DNA of 64,000 nucleotides from Tardiphaga sp052076105 (GCF_052076105.1 NZ_CP197245.1:5952001-6016000), one strand, 5' to 3'. Positions 1 to 9,323 are shown, counted from the stretch's first letter. A program made the numbers and translations. Notes: generated from the letters alone by a model not told the origin.

Positions 1-202
1 CAGCGATCTGGTCGAAGGCTTCCCAATTGCGCGCAGCGCGGCCGATGCCGCCATAGACGACGAGCTCGTTCGGGTTCTCGGCCACTTCCGGATCGAGATT
101 GTTCATCAGCATGCGCAGCGGTGCTTCGGTGAGCCAGTCCTTGGCGGAGAGTTCGGTGCCGCGCGGGCTGCGCACGATGCGGCTGTTCTTGCTGCGATCC
201 AT
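1..202 (-). CDS. hutU: urocanate hydratase, N-terminal part (gene runs off the left edge)
   Basis: Reading leftward from an ATG at 200-202, the first 67 codons match the start of urocanate hydratase, including the N-terminal segment ending in YGGIGRAARNWEAFDQ. The enzyme converts urocanate to imidazolone propionate in the cytoplasm, the second step of histidine degradation, using tightly bound NAD+. It begins 11 bases after the stop of hutI, so the two are very probably co-transcribed. Only the N-terminus is visible; the NAD-binding core and active site lie outside the window. Confidence 0.9.
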   Translation of the reverse strand, partial: MDRSKNSRIVRSPRGTELSAKDWLTEAPLRMLMNNLDPEVAENPNELVVYGGIGRAARNWEAFDQIA

Positions 203-213
203 GATGTCGATCC

Positions 214-1443
214 TTACTTGGAAACGGTCGCGTGCGATTGGCCGTGCCAGACGCGCGCGTGAAGCGGATTGAAGCCGACGCGGTAAACCAGCTCGGCGGG
301 GTGTTCGATGTCCCAGATCGCAAGATCGCAGGCCTTGCCGGCTTCCAGCGTGCCGACATCCTTGAGTTTGCCGAGCGCGCGTGCGCCCTCGCGCGTCACG
401 CCGAGCAGACACTCGTCGACCGTCATGCGGAACAAAGTCGCGCCCATATTCATGGTGAGCAGCAGCGAGGTCAGCGGCGAGGTGCCGGGATTGCTGTCGG
501 TGGCAAGCGCCAGATGCGTGCCATGCTTGCGGAACAGAGCGATCGGCGGCGCCTGGGTTTCGCGCAAGGTGTAGTAAGCACCCGGCAATACCACGGCGAC
601 GGTGCCGGCCCTGGTCAGCGCGATCACGCCGTCCTCGTCCGTGTGTTCGAGATGATCCGCGGACAGTGCGTTGTAGTCGGCGGCGAGTTTGGCGCCATGA
701 AGGTTGGAGAGCTGGTCCGCATGCAGCTTCACGGGCAGGCCGAGTTTCCTGGCGGCGTCGAACACCCGCGCGGTCTGCTCCGGCGAGAAGGCGATGCCTT
801 CGCAGAATGCATCGACGGCATCGGCCAGCTTCAGTTCCGCGATCGCCGGCAGCATCTCGGTGATGACGCTTTCAATATAGGCGTCCTTATCGCCATTGGC
901 TTCCGGCGGCATCGCATGCGCGCCGAGGAACGACGTGATCACAGAGACGTCGCGTTCACGGCCCAGTTGCCGCGCCGCTGTGAGGCAGCGGATTTCAGTA
1001 TCCTTGTCGAGGCCGTAGCCCGACTTGATCTCGATGGTGGTGACGCCTTCGGCGAGCAGATGATCGAGACGCTTCAATCCGCTGGCGACGAGCTGTTGTT
1101 CAGTCGCCGCCCGCGTGGCCTTCATGCTCGAGGCGATGCCGCCGCCTGCGCGCGAGATCTCTTCATAGGTCGCGCCTTCCAGCCGCATTGCGAACTCAGT
1201 CGCGCGGTTGCCGCCATAGATCAGATGGGTGTGGCAATCGACGAGGCCGGGCGTGATCCAGCGACCCTCGCAATCGATGCTGGTTTTGGCATCGGCGCCA
1301 GCCGGCAGCTCTGACGCCGGTCCGGCGAAAACGATCCGGCCGTCCTTTGCTGCGATGCACCCATCCTCCACGATGCCGAGGCCGGCCGTGCCGGCCGCCA
1401 TGGTCGCAAGGCGTGCATTGGTCCAGATGGTATCGAAGGTCAT
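214..1443 (-). CDS. hutI: imidazolonepropionase
   Basis: Hydrolyses 4-imidazolone-5-propionate to N-formimino-L-glutamate, third step of histidine degradation. The 409-residue protein has the length and layout of the amidohydrolase superfamily: a small composite beta domain at both ends around a TIM barrel, with the metal-binding HTH motif at residues 71-73 (DCHTHLIYGG) and later conserved His and Asp (ATDSNPGTSP). It is the first gene of the leftward hut arm, followed 11 bases later by hutU. Its promoter region is shared with the divergent hutF and carries a palindrome that suits HutC control. Confidence 0.95.
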   Translation of the reverse strand: MTFDTIWTNARLATMAAGTAGLGIVEDGCIAAKDGRIVFAGPASELPAGADAKTSIDCEGRWITPGLVDCHTHLIYGGNRATEFAMRLEGATYEEISRAGGGIASSMKATRAATEQQLVASGLKRLDHLLAEGVTTIEIKSGYGLDKDTEIRCLTAARQLGRERDVSVITSFLGAHAMPPEANGDKDAYIESVITEMLPAIAELKLADAVDAFCEGIAFSPEQTARVFDAARKLGLPVKLHADQLSNLHGAKLAADYNALSADHLEHTDEDGVIALTRAGTVAVVLPGAYYTLRETQAPPIALFRKHGTHLALATDSNPGTSPLTSLLLTMNMGATLFRMTVDECLLGVTREGARALGKLKDVGTLEAGKACDLAIWDIEHPAELVYRVGFNPLHARVWHGQSHATVSK

Positions 1444-1471
1444 GACGGACTGCCGTAAATTCGGGACGTCG

Positions 1472-1485
1472 TATGTCTATACATA
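1472..1485. promoter_or_regulatory. candidate HutC operator palindrome
   Basis: TATGTCTATACATA is a near-perfect palindrome, broken only at the centre, in the gap between divergent hutI and hutF. GntR/HutC-family repressors usually bind TGT-N4-ACA type sites, and hutC is encoded 1.4 kb away. Position and shape suggest that it controls both arms, with urocanate as the expected inducer as in other hut systems. This is inferred from sequence only. Confidence 0.55.
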
Positions 1486-1520
1486 ATCAGCGGCCTCGCT
1501 TATTGTCGAGCGTCTTTTGA

Positions 1521-2918
1521 ATGCAACAGGCAATCGCTATGGGCACGCAACGTGCTGCAAAAAGGCTGTTCTTCGCAAACGCGCTGCTGCCGTCGGGCTG
1601 GGCGCGCGACGTGATTTTCACGGTCGAGAATGGCACCATCACGGCCGTTGCCGCGAATTCGAGCAGCGCTGACGCTGAAATCATCAGCGGCGTGGCGCTG
1701 CCCGGATTGCCCAATCTGCACAGCCATGCGTTCCAGCGCGGCATGGCCGGTCTCACGGAAATCCGCGGCGCCACGCAGGACAGTTTCTGGACCTGGCGGC
1801 AGCTCATGTACCGCTTCATCGACACGCTGACCCCTGATGATGTCGAGGCCATAGCTTCTTTCGCCTATGCCGGGATGCTGGAAGGCGGCTTCACCTCGGT
1901 GGCCGAGTTTCATTATCTGCATCACGACGAGACCGGCGCGCCCTACTCGGATCTTGCCGAAATGGCGGTGCGTATCGCGGCAGCGGCCGGCGAGACCGGT
2001 ATCGGCCTGACGCTGCTGCCGTCCTTCTACAATTTCAGTGGCTTCGGCGGCGCGGTGGCGATCCACGGCCAGCGCCGTTTCATCAATGATCCCGCGCGCT
2101 TTCTGGCGCTGCTGGAGAAGTCGCGCGCTGCCATCGCGCATCTCGATGACGCCGCCATCGGTATCGCGCCGCATTCGCTGCGCGCGATCACGCCAGGCAC
2201 ACTAAATGAAGTCCTCAAGGCGGTGCCGGATGGACCGATCCACATTCACGTCGCCGAACAGACTAAGGAAGTCGAGGGCTGCATCGCATGGTCCGGTCAG
2301 CGCCCGGTGGCGTGGCTGCTGGATCATATGCCGGTCGACCGGCGCTGGGTGCTGATCCACGCGACTCATATGACAGCCGAAGAAACCGCCGGCGTCGCGA
2401 AAGCGGGGGCCGTCATCGGCCTGTGTCCGCTGACCGAAGCGAGCCTCGGCGATGGTATTTTCGAAGGTCCGCGCTTCATCGATGCCGGCGGCGTTTTCGG
2501 TGTAGGCAGCGATTCCAATATCGAGATCACCGCGCCGGGCGAGCTCAAGCAGCTCGAATACAGCCAGCGTCTCGCCTATCGCGTCCGCAATGCCGTGGCG
2601 CGCCATGAGGGCGAATCCACCGGCCGTGCGCTCTATGAACATGCGCTGGCCGGCGGCGCGCAGGCCTCGGGCCGCAATATCGGTGCACTCGCGGTCGGGA
2701 AGCGCGCCGATATCGTCGTGCTGGACACCGCGCATCCCGATCTCTGCGCCGTCACCGGCGACCGTTGGCTCGACGCCGCGACCTTCGTCGCCGGAAAATC
2801 GGCGATCTCCGACGTCTTCGTCGGCGGCCAGCAGGTCGTCAGCAACGGACGGCACATCAAGCGCGCATCCATCACCGAACGCTATCGGCGTGTCGTGCAG
2901 CGGCTGGCGACACTCTGA
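1521..2918 (+). CDS. hutF: formimidoylglutamate deiminase
   Basis: Converts N-formimino-L-glutamate to N-formyl-L-glutamate plus ammonia, the branch point of the five-step histidine pathway that ends with HutG. The protein is an amidohydrolase with metal ligands in LPNLHSHAFQRG (His67, His69) and the typical HutF segments FWTWRQLMYRF and FHYLHHD. Two ATG codons are possible, 1521 and 1539; the second has a weak AGG 8 bases upstream, and homologues usually start close to the KRLFFANALLP segment, so the first six residues may be untranslated. It overlaps hutC by one base (TGATG). Confidence 0.93.
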   Translation: MQQAIAMGTQRAAKRLFFANALLPSGWARDVIFTVENGTITAVAANSSSADAEIISGVALPGLPNLHSHAFQRGMAGLTEIRGATQDSFWTWRQLMYRFIDTLTPDDVEAIASFAYAGMLEGGFTSVAEFHYLHHDETGAPYSDLAEMAVRIAAAAGETGIGLTLLPSFYNFSGFGGAVAIHGQRRFINDPARFLALLEKSRAAIAHLDDAAIGIAPHSLRAITPGTLNEVLKAVPDGPIHIHVAEQTKEVEGCIAWSGQRPVAWLLDHMPVDRRWVLIHATHMTAEETAGVAKAGAVIGLCPLTEASLGDGIFEGPRFIDAGGVFGVGSDSNIEITAPGELKQLEYSQRLAYRVRNAVARHEGESTGRALYEHALAGGAQASGRNIGALAVGKRADIVVLDTAHPDLCAVTGDRWLDAATFVAGKSAISDVFVGGQQVVSNGRHIKRASITERYRRVVQRLATL

Positions 2919-3679
2919 TGGCGACACCGCGCGCGTCAAAACCAAATGGAAAAGCGCAGGCCGCGCCGCAGGCGCTGTATCAGCGCATCCGTGCCGATCT
3001 CGAAGAGAAGATCCTCTCCGGCCGCTGGCCGCCCGGTCATCGTATTCCGTTCGAACATGAACTGGTCGAGAGCTATAACTGCTCGCGGATGACCGTGAAC
3101 AAGGTGCTGTCCGGTCTCGCAGCGGCTGGCGTCATCGAGCGCAAGCGCCGCGTCGGCAGTTTTGTCGCCAAGCCTCTCGTGCAGTCGGCGGTGCTGCATA
3201 TTCCGGATATCCAGGCCGAGATCGCCAAACGCGGCGAGGCCTATGCTTATGAATTGCTCTCGCGCAAGCGGCGCAAGGCAACCAAGGACGATCTCGAACG
3301 TCTCGGCATCGACAAGAGCTGCGACGTGCTGGTGTTGAGTTGTCGGCACATCGCCAAGGGCAGGCCTTTCGCGCTGGAAGAGCGCCTGATCAATCTCGAC
3401 GTGGTGCCGCCCGCGTCTGACATCGATTTCACCCGCGTGCCGCCCGGCACCTGGCTGCTCGGTCACGTGCCGTGGAATGAGGCGGAGCACCGGATCACCG
3501 CGTCTCTGGCAGATGATGTCGCGTTGAAGGCGCTGACGCTGAAGAAGCCGGCCGCCTGTCTCGTGGTCGAGCGCCGCACCTGGCGCAAGAACAAGATCAT
3601 CACATCGGTGCGCGTCACCTATCCGAATGATCTGTATCAGCTCACCGCGCGCTTCACGCCGACGGGGCTGCGATCATGA
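2918..3679 (+). CDS. hutC: histidine utilisation repressor, GntR/HutC family
   Basis: Transcription factor of 253 residues with an N-terminal winged helix (about 20-90; CSRMTVNKVLSGLAAAGVIERKR is the recognition region) and a C-terminal UTRA ligand domain (about 110-245) that in this family binds urocanate. The ATG overlaps the hutF stop as TGATG, showing translational coupling; upstream in-frame codons lie inside hutF and are not used. Co-transcription with hutF implies autoregulation through the palindrome near 1478. The UTRA domain and neighbours make HutC far more likely than another GntR regulator. Confidence 0.92.
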   Translation: MATPRASKPNGKAQAAPQALYQRIRADLEEKILSGRWPPGHRIPFEHELVESYNCSRMTVNKVLSGLAAAGVIERKRRVGSFVAKPLVQSAVLHIPDIQAEIAKRGEAYAYELLSRKRRKATKDDLERLGIDKSCDVLVLSCRHIAKGRPFALEERLINLDVVPPASDIDFTRVPPGTWLLGHVPWNEAEHRITASLADDVALKALTLKKPAACLVVERRTWRKNKIITSVRVTYPNDLYQLTARFTPTGLRS

Positions 3680-3784
3680 GGACGACATGAATCATCTGCC
3701 GCAGGCCGTCTGCGGAAATTGACTCTGGCAATCCGCCATGTTGCCATGCAGTATCATTCTAAATCTGGCTGAGGAGAGTGCGTT

Positions 3785-4729
3785 ATGAAGTTGATTGGAG
3801 TTTCCGTCGCCGCCATGCTCGCGGCTCTCGTTGCGACCCCGGCTGCAGCGCAGACCAAGGTCACCATCGCTATTTCAGGCTGGACCGGTTTTGCCCCGCT
3901 GACGCTGGCGAAGGAAGCCGGCATCTTCGCCAAAAACGGACTCGACGTCACGATCAAGAAAGTCCCACAGGCCAGCCGCCATCTCGCCATCGCATCCGGT
4001 GACGTGCAATGCGCCGCCACCACGGTCGAGACCTGGGTGGTATGGAATGCCAATGGCGTCGCCACCACGCAGCTGTTCCAGCTGGACAAGTCCTATGGCG
4101 CCGACGGCATGGCCGTGCGCGCCGGCACCGCATCGATCAAGGATTTGAAGGGCAAGACCGTCGCCGCGTCGGCGCCCGGCACCGCGCCCTATTTCACGCT
4201 CGCCTGGTTCCTGAAGAAGAACGGCCTCTCGGTGAAGGACGTCTCCGTCGTCAATATGGAGCCGGGTCCGGCTGCGCAGGCTTTCATCGCCGGCCAGAAC
4301 GATGCGGCCATGACCTATGAGCCTTATCTCTCGGCCGTGCGCGAGAAGCCGGAAGCCGGCAAGATCATCGCCACCACCCTCGACTATCCGATGATCATGG
4401 ACACCTTCGGCTGCACGCCGAAATTCATCGCCGACAATGGCGACGCCGTGAAGGCGCTGGCCAAGAGCTATTTCGAAGCCGTCGCGATGATCAAGGCCGA
4501 CCAGGCCAAATCCTATGAGATCATGGGCGCCGACGTGAAGCAGACCGGCGAGAAGTTCGGTGCCTCCGCGCAGTATCTGCGCTGGCAGGATCAGGAGGCG
4601 AACAAGAAGTTCTTCGCCGGTGAACACGCGGCCTTCTCGAAGGAAGCGGCCGAGCTGCTGCTCGAAATCGGCGTGATCAAGGAAATCCCGGATCTGACGA
4701 AGCTCGCCGATCCGCGCTTCATTCAGTAA
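3785..4729 (+). CDS. NitT/TauT-type ABC transporter periplasmic binding protein
   Basis: A 314-residue NMT1/SsuA-like solute-binding protein. It starts with a signal peptide ending in ATPAAAQ (cleavage near residue 22), followed by the family pattern TLAKEAGIFAKNGLDVTI and later AVREKPEAGKII. An SD-like GAGGAG lies 7-12 bases before the ATG. It is the first gene of a binding protein–permease–ATPase set just downstream of hutC. The family handles nitrate, sulfonates, pyrimidine precursors and related small molecules; the ligand cannot be read from sequence. Linkage to hut suggests histidine, urocanate or another nitrogen source, but this is only contextual. Confidence 0.85.
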   Translation: MKLIGVSVAAMLAALVATPAAAQTKVTIAISGWTGFAPLTLAKEAGIFAKNGLDVTIKKVPQASRHLAIASGDVQCAATTVETWVVWNANGVATTQLFQLDKSYGADGMAVRAGTASIKDLKGKTVAASAPGTAPYFTLAWFLKKNGLSVKDVSVVNMEPGPAAQAFIAGQNDAAMTYEPYLSAVREKPEAGKIIATTLDYPMIMDTFGCTPKFIADNGDAVKALAKSYFEAVAMIKADQAKSYEIMGADVKQTGEKFGASAQYLRWQDQEANKKFFAGEHAAFSKEAAELLLEIGVIKEIPDLTKLADPRFIQ

Positions 4730-4750
4730 TCGGACGCATCACCTCTCAGC

Positions 4751-4832
4751 CGTCATTGCGAGCGCAGCGAAGCAATCCAGAAGTAACAAGCGAAGACTGG
4801 ATTGCTTCGTCGCTTCGCTCCTCGCAATGACG
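4751..4832. repeat. REP-like palindromic repeat inside the transporter operon
   Basis: An imperfect inverted repeat with 12-base outer arms (CGTCATTGCGAG at 4751-4762, CTCGCAATGACG at 4821-4832) and inner arms AAGCAATCCAG and CTGGATTGCTT. It lies between the binding protein and the permease gene. Palindromes of this type are dispersed in Bradyrhizobiaceae genomes. It would fold into a long hairpin in the mRNA and may protect the upstream message or lower permease expression. Confidence 0.8.
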
Positions 4833-4864
4833 GCGATATCTTTAGCATCGCTTTCAGGTCCGAC

Positions 4865-5638
4865 ATGAAACCGCTCGCACCTATCTCATCCACCGCGCGC
4901 GTCGTGCTCGGCATCTCCTTCTTCGTGCTGTTCGTGGCCGCATGGTCCTATGCGACCTTTGGCGGCTTCGTGTCCAAGACCTTTCTCGCCAATCCATGGA
5001 CCATGCTGCAGGACGGCTGGTTTCTGCTGGTGAAGCAGGGCTTCCTGCACGACATCGGCATGACCATCTGGCGCGTCATCGGCGGCTTCGTGCTGGCGGC
5101 GTTGTTTGCGGTGCCGATCGGCATCCTGATGGGCGCCTACAAGCCCATCGAAGCGTTTCTCGAACCCTTCGTATCCTTCGCGCGCTATCTGCCCGCGTCC
5201 GCCTTCATTCCGCTGCTGATCCTGTGGGCCGGTATCGGCGAATTGCAGAAGCTGCTGGTGATCTTCATCGGCTCGGTGTTCCAGCTCATTCTCATGGTCG
5301 CTGTCTCCGTCGGCAGCGTGCGCCGCGATCTCGTCGAGGCATCGCTGACACTCGGTGCGCGCGATGCCGGTGTACTCAAGCGCGTTCTCATTCCATCCGC
5401 TGCGCCGGAGATTGCGGAAATCCTCCGGCTCGTGCTCGGCTGGGCCTGGACCTATGTCATCGTCGCCGAACTGATCGGCTCGTCTTCGGGCATCGGCCAT
5501 ATGATCATCGACAGCCAGGCGCTGCTCGCCACTGGCCAGATCATCTTCGGCATCATCGTCATCGGCATCATCGGTTTGATTTCGGACTACGCGTTCAAGG
5601 CTGCGAACCGGCGCTTGTTTCCGTGGAGCATCATTTGA
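4865..5638 (+). CDS. ABC transporter permease, NitT/TauT family
   Basis: An inner-membrane permease of 257 residues with about six hydrophobic segments and the EAA-type loop (EASLTLGARDAGVLKRVLIP, about residues 159-178) that contacts the ATPase. The ATG at 4865 is preferred over an upstream in-frame start at 4802 because the intervening codons fall in the palindromic repeat. Its stop overlaps the TTG start of the ATPase gene, so the two are coupled. Substrate unknown; it should pair with the binding protein at 3785. Confidence 0.87.
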   Translation: MKPLAPISSTARVVLGISFFVLFVAAWSYATFGGFVSKTFLANPWTMLQDGWFLLVKQGFLHDIGMTIWRVIGGFVLAALFAVPIGILMGAYKPIEAFLEPFVSFARYLPASAFIPLLILWAGIGELQKLLVIFIGSVFQLILMVAVSVGSVRRDLVEASLTLGARDAGVLKRVLIPSAAPEIAEILRLVLGWAWTYVIVAELIGSSSGIGHMIIDSQALLATGQIIFGIIVIGIIGLISDYAFKAANRRLFPWSII

Positions 5639-6420
5639 GCAAGCTCGTTATCGACAACGTCTCGCGTATCTTTCCGGCGGTTCGCGGCGGCACGCCCACG
5701 CGTGCGCTGGAGCCGACCAATCTGTCCGTCGCGGACAACGACTTCGTCACGATCCTCGGGCCAAGCGGATGCGGCAAGTCCACGCTCCTGCGCATGGTTG
5801 CCGGACTGGATACGCCGACCACGGGCCGCATCATGCTCGATGGCAAGGCGATCACCGGCCCTGGCGCCGATCGCGGCATGGTGTTCCAGTCCTACACGCT
5901 GTTTCCCTGGCTCACGGTGTCGGAGAATATCTCCTTCGGCCTGCGCGAGCGCGGCGTGTCCCAGCGTGAGCGCAACGACATCGCCAAACAGTGGCTGGAG
6001 AAGGTGGGTCTCACCAGTTTCGCCAATCATTTCCCGAAGCAACTCTCCGGCGGCATGCAGCAGCGCACAGCGATTGCACGCGCGCTCGCCAATGATCCGA
6101 AGATCCTGCTGCTCGACGAGCCGTTCGGCGCGCTCGACAACCAGACCCGCGCCTTGATGCAGGAATTGCTGCTCGGCATCTGGGAGCGTGAGCGCAAGAC
6201 AGTGATCTTCGTCACTCATGATATCGAAGAGGCGATATTTCTTGCTTCGCGAACCGTGGTGATGTCTGCACGTCCCGGTCGTATCAAGGCGGACATTCCG
6301 GTCGATTTGCCGCACCCGCGGCACTACACAATCAAGACCACACCGGCCTTTTCCGACCTGAAAGCACGGTTGACGGAAGAAATCCGCGTCGAAGCCGTGC
6401 TCGCGGCTGAAGCTCACTAA
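5635..6420 (+). CDS. ABC transporter ATPase, NitT/TauT family
   Basis: A cytoplasmic ATPase of 261 residues with Walker A (GPSGCGKST), signature (LSGGMQQR), Walker B (ILLLDEPFGALD) and switch histidine (FVTHDIEEA). The start is taken as TTG at 5635, overlapping the permease TGA; no ATG exists before the Walker A region, and a GTG at 5623 is the only other nearby choice. It energises the importer formed with the two preceding genes. The last gene of the set ends without an obvious hairpin terminator. Confidence 0.88.
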   Translation: MSKLVIDNVSRIFPAVRGGTPTRALEPTNLSVADNDFVTILGPSGCGKSTLLRMVAGLDTPTTGRIMLDGKAITGPGADRGMVFQSYTLFPWLTVSENISFGLRERGVSQRERNDIAKQWLEKVGLTSFANHFPKQLSGGMQQRTAIARALANDPKILLLDEPFGALDNQTRALMQELLLGIWERERKTVIFVTHDIEEAIFLASRTVVMSARPGRIKADIPVDLPHPRHYTIKTTPAFSDLKARLTEEIRVEAVLAAEAH

Positions 6421-6689
6421 GTCTTTTCGCGCATTCTTTCGGCGTCAGGATACCGCTCGAACGACGCGCGATCTATCGAAGGTTGCGTGGTGCATTGCGC
6501 CTCCTTCTCAGGCTGCGCGGTTTTATCCGAACCTTAATTACGTTCGCGGCTGTCTGAAACTCAGGCGCTGCGCAAAACAGTTTGGCGACGTCTCGCACAT
6601 ACGATTGCACCACCTCGGCTGAAAGCCGGTGATCGGGTCATTTCCACGACGGTCCGATGGTTTGAGCAAAGTAATTGCGAGTTGCGTTT

Positions 6690-9323
6690 ATGACGTTGGT
6701 GCATGTTGACGAGAGTGATGCCGCTAGGACGCTGCTCGCGGGACTAGAACAGGCCATGGATGCTGTCGTGATGATCGACAGCAACAACACCGTCATCCAC
6801 TTCAACGCCGCTGCCGAACGGTTGTGGGGCTATGAGCGCCGCGAAGTGCTCGGACAAAATGTCAGTTTCCTGGTGCCGATGGCCGTCAAGTCGCATCATG
6901 ACGGCTATATCGCCGCGAACCGCACCACCGGTGTCAATCGCATCGTCGGTCACAGCCGCGAAGTGAAAATCGAACGCAAGGACGGCAGCGAGATCTGGGG
7001 ATCGTTCTCGATGTCGCGCGTCGAGATGAATGGCGAGATCACCTATATGGGCTTCGTCCGCAATGTGACGGAGGACGTGAAGCGCAGGGAAGAGATGGTC
7101 CGGCTGTCTCTCGTGGTCGACAAGACAAAACGCGCTATCTACATCGCGGGCCGCGATGCACGCATCTGCTATGTCAACGGCGCCTTCACCGGCATGTTCG
7201 GCTACTCGCTGGAAGAGGCGACCGGACGGGTCCCCGAGGAGCTTCTCGTCGGTGCATATACCAGCCAGGCGACGCTCGCCTATCTGTTCCAGCAGATCAG
7301 AACGGAAGGTTCTGCTGAAGACGAAATTCTCCTTTACGACAAGGCGGGCAACGAGGTCTGGGTCTCGGTTGCCCTGAATGCGATTCACGACGCGGATGGA
7401 AAACTCCAGCACCTCGTCGCATTGATGACGGATATCACCGAGAGCAAGCAGCTTCAGTCGCTGCAGCACCACATTCTCGAAGCGCTGGCCGATGAGCAGC
7501 CGCTGCGCGAGGTGATGGACAATCTTTGCCGGAAGGTGGAGCAGATCGCGCCCGATGTCGTCTGTTCGGTGCTGCATGTCGATGCCGCGGGACTGCTGCG
7601 TCCCCTGGGAGGACCGAGCCTGCCGGCGGGTTATGCGCAGGCGCTGGACGGCATTGCCATCGGACCGGATGTCGGGTCCTGCGGGACCGCGGCCTTTCGC
7701 GGCCAGCCTGTTCTGGTCACCGATATCGAAAACGATCCTCTATGGCTGCCATACAACAGTGTGCCGCTGGCTGCCGGCCTGAAGGCCTGCTGGTCGATGC
7801 CGATCAAGACCAGGGATGGGCGCGTCATCGGCACCTTCGCATTCTATTTCAGGGAATGTCGCAGACCCAGCCGCTTGCATCACGGCATCGTCGATGCCTG
7901 TGTTCATCTCGCAGCGGTCGCCATCGAGCGTGAGGAAACGCGCAACGAAATCTCGCGGCTTGCCTATTTCGATGCGCTCACCGGTCTGCCGAACCGGACG
8001 CACATGCGCCAGTTGATGGAGCGTGCCGTCGCGGAATGTTCCGCCGATAGGCAGATGGCGCTGATATTTCTCGACCTGGATCATTTCAAGGACGTCAACG
8101 ATACGCTGGGCCATGCTGTCGGCGATGACTTGCTGGTCGCCGTCACGCAGCGGCTTCATCAGCACATCCGGCCCGGCGATATCCTCAGCCGTCAGGGCGG
8201 CGATGAATTCATCATCCTGATGCCGAACTGCATCGCGGCAGATGCCTCCCGCATCGCGAGCCGTCTCACCGAGGCGCTGTCGGTTCCGCTGCAGCTCGGC
8301 GGCAATCAGGTGCCGATTTCCGCCAGCGCCGGCATCAGCATGTTTCCGGACAATGCCCGCGATCTCGATAGCCTGCTGAAATATGCCGATGCGGCAATGT
8401 ACAAGGCCAAGCAAGCCGGCCGCTCCACGCATCGGTTTTTCAGCAACGATATGGATCGCATGAACGAGGAGCGCCTTCGTCTCAGCACCGCCTTGCGCCA
8501 TGCGGTGACACAAGGCGGTTTGCGCTTGCACTACCAGCCGCAGATCCGCGCGGGTAACGGCGATCTGTACGGCGTCGAGGCGCTGGCGCGCTGGCATGAT
8601 CCCGTATTGGGCGATGTGTCGCCGGCGAAATTCATTCCACTCGCGGAGGAATGCGGCCTGATCGAGCAGATCGGTGTCTGGTCGCTGCGCGAGGCGTGCA
8701 GGCAGATTGCGGCGTGGCAAAGAGCGGGGCTCGATGTGCCTTGCGTCTCAGTGAATCTGTCACCGATCAATTTTCTCAATCCGGGATTGCCGGCGTTGAT
8801 TTCCGACTTCATCGCGGAAAACGGGCTGGCGCCGAACAGGCTGATGCTCGAAGTTACCGAGGGTGCGGTGATGAGCGAACACACGACCGCGATCGAGATC
8901 ATGAAGCAGATCCGCGCGGCCGGCATCGGATTGTCGATGGATGATTTCGGCACGGGTTATTCGAGCTTGAGCCGCCTGGCGCATCTGCCGGTGCGCGAGC
9001 TGAAGATCGATCGCAGCTTCATGCGCGGCATCGAGACCGAGGTCTGTGCTCTGGCGATCACCACCGCCGTCGTGCGCGTCGGGCAGAGCCTCAACATGAC
9101 GGTCGTGGCCGAAGGCGTCGAGACCGAAGAGCAGCGCAGGATTCTGGCCGGGCTGGGCTGTGACGTCATTCAGGGGTTCCTGTATTCGCCCGCTTTGTCC
9201 GCGTTCGATTTCGAAGCCTGGCTGGTGACCCGCCATGCCGAACGCTGGGCGGCGCTGGTCGACGAGCGCCGGGCCGAAGCCTCGCAAGGGGAAACACGGC
9301 CGGGTGCGCTTGCGGCCATGTAA
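6690..9323 (+). CDS. PAS-PAS-GAF-GGDEF-EAL cyclic-di-GMP signalling protein (copy 1)
   Basis: A soluble 877-residue protein: PAS (about 15-130), PAS (about 135-255), GAF (about 270-430), GGDEF diguanylate cyclase domain with intact RQGGDEF (503-507) and EAL phosphodiesterase domain (EAL at 630-632, then LEVTEGAV and DDFGTGYSSLSRL). Both catalytic halves look intact, so it could make and degrade c-di-GMP under PAS/GAF control. The ATG at 6690 is chosen over a TTG at 6675; neither has a strong SD. It is closely similar along its whole length to the next gene, indicating tandem duplication. No transmembrane segment is apparent. Confidence 0.9.
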   Translation: MTLVHVDESDAARTLLAGLEQAMDAVVMIDSNNTVIHFNAAAERLWGYERREVLGQNVSFLVPMAVKSHHDGYIAANRTTGVNRIVGHSREVKIERKDGSEIWGSFSMSRVEMNGEITYMGFVRNVTEDVKRREEMVRLSLVVDKTKRAIYIAGRDARICYVNGAFTGMFGYSLEEATGRVPEELLVGAYTSQATLAYLFQQIRTEGSAEDEILLYDKAGNEVWVSVALNAIHDADGKLQHLVALMTDITESKQLQSLQHHILEALADEQPLREVMDNLCRKVEQIAPDVVCSVLHVDAAGLLRPLGGPSLPAGYAQALDGIAIGPDVGSCGTAAFRGQPVLVTDIENDPLWLPYNSVPLAAGLKACWSMPIKTRDGRVIGTFAFYFRECRRPSRLHHGIVDACVHLAAVAIEREETRNEISRLAYFDALTGLPNRTHMRQLMERAVAECSADRQMALIFLDLDHFKDVNDTLGHAVGDDLLVAVTQRLHQHIRPGDILSRQGGDEFIILMPNCIAADASRIASRLTEALSVPLQLGGNQVPISASAGISMFPDNARDLDSLLKYADAAMYKAKQAGRSTHRFFSNDMDRMNEERLRLSTALRHAVTQGGLRLHYQPQIRAGNGDLYGVEALARWHDPVLGDVSPAKFIPLAEECGLIEQIGVWSLREACRQIAAWQRAGLDVPCVSVNLSPINFLNPGLPALISDFIAENGLAPNRLMLEVTEGAVMSEHTTAIEIMKQIRAAGIGLSMDDFGTGYSSLSRLAHLPVRELKIDRSFMRGIETEVCALAITTAVVRVGQSLNMTVVAEGVETEEQRRILAGLGCDVIQGFLYSPALSAFDFEAWLVTRHAERWAALVDERRAEASQGETRPGALAAM

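Noticed and set aside
1521..3679. Long minus-strand frames opposite hutF and hutC
   Set aside because: High-GC shadows; the plus-strand proteins have clear family motifs.
3719..3756. Possible TTGACT promoter upstream of the hut-linked binding protein
   Set aside because: No -10 hexamer at a proper distance could be recognised with confidence.
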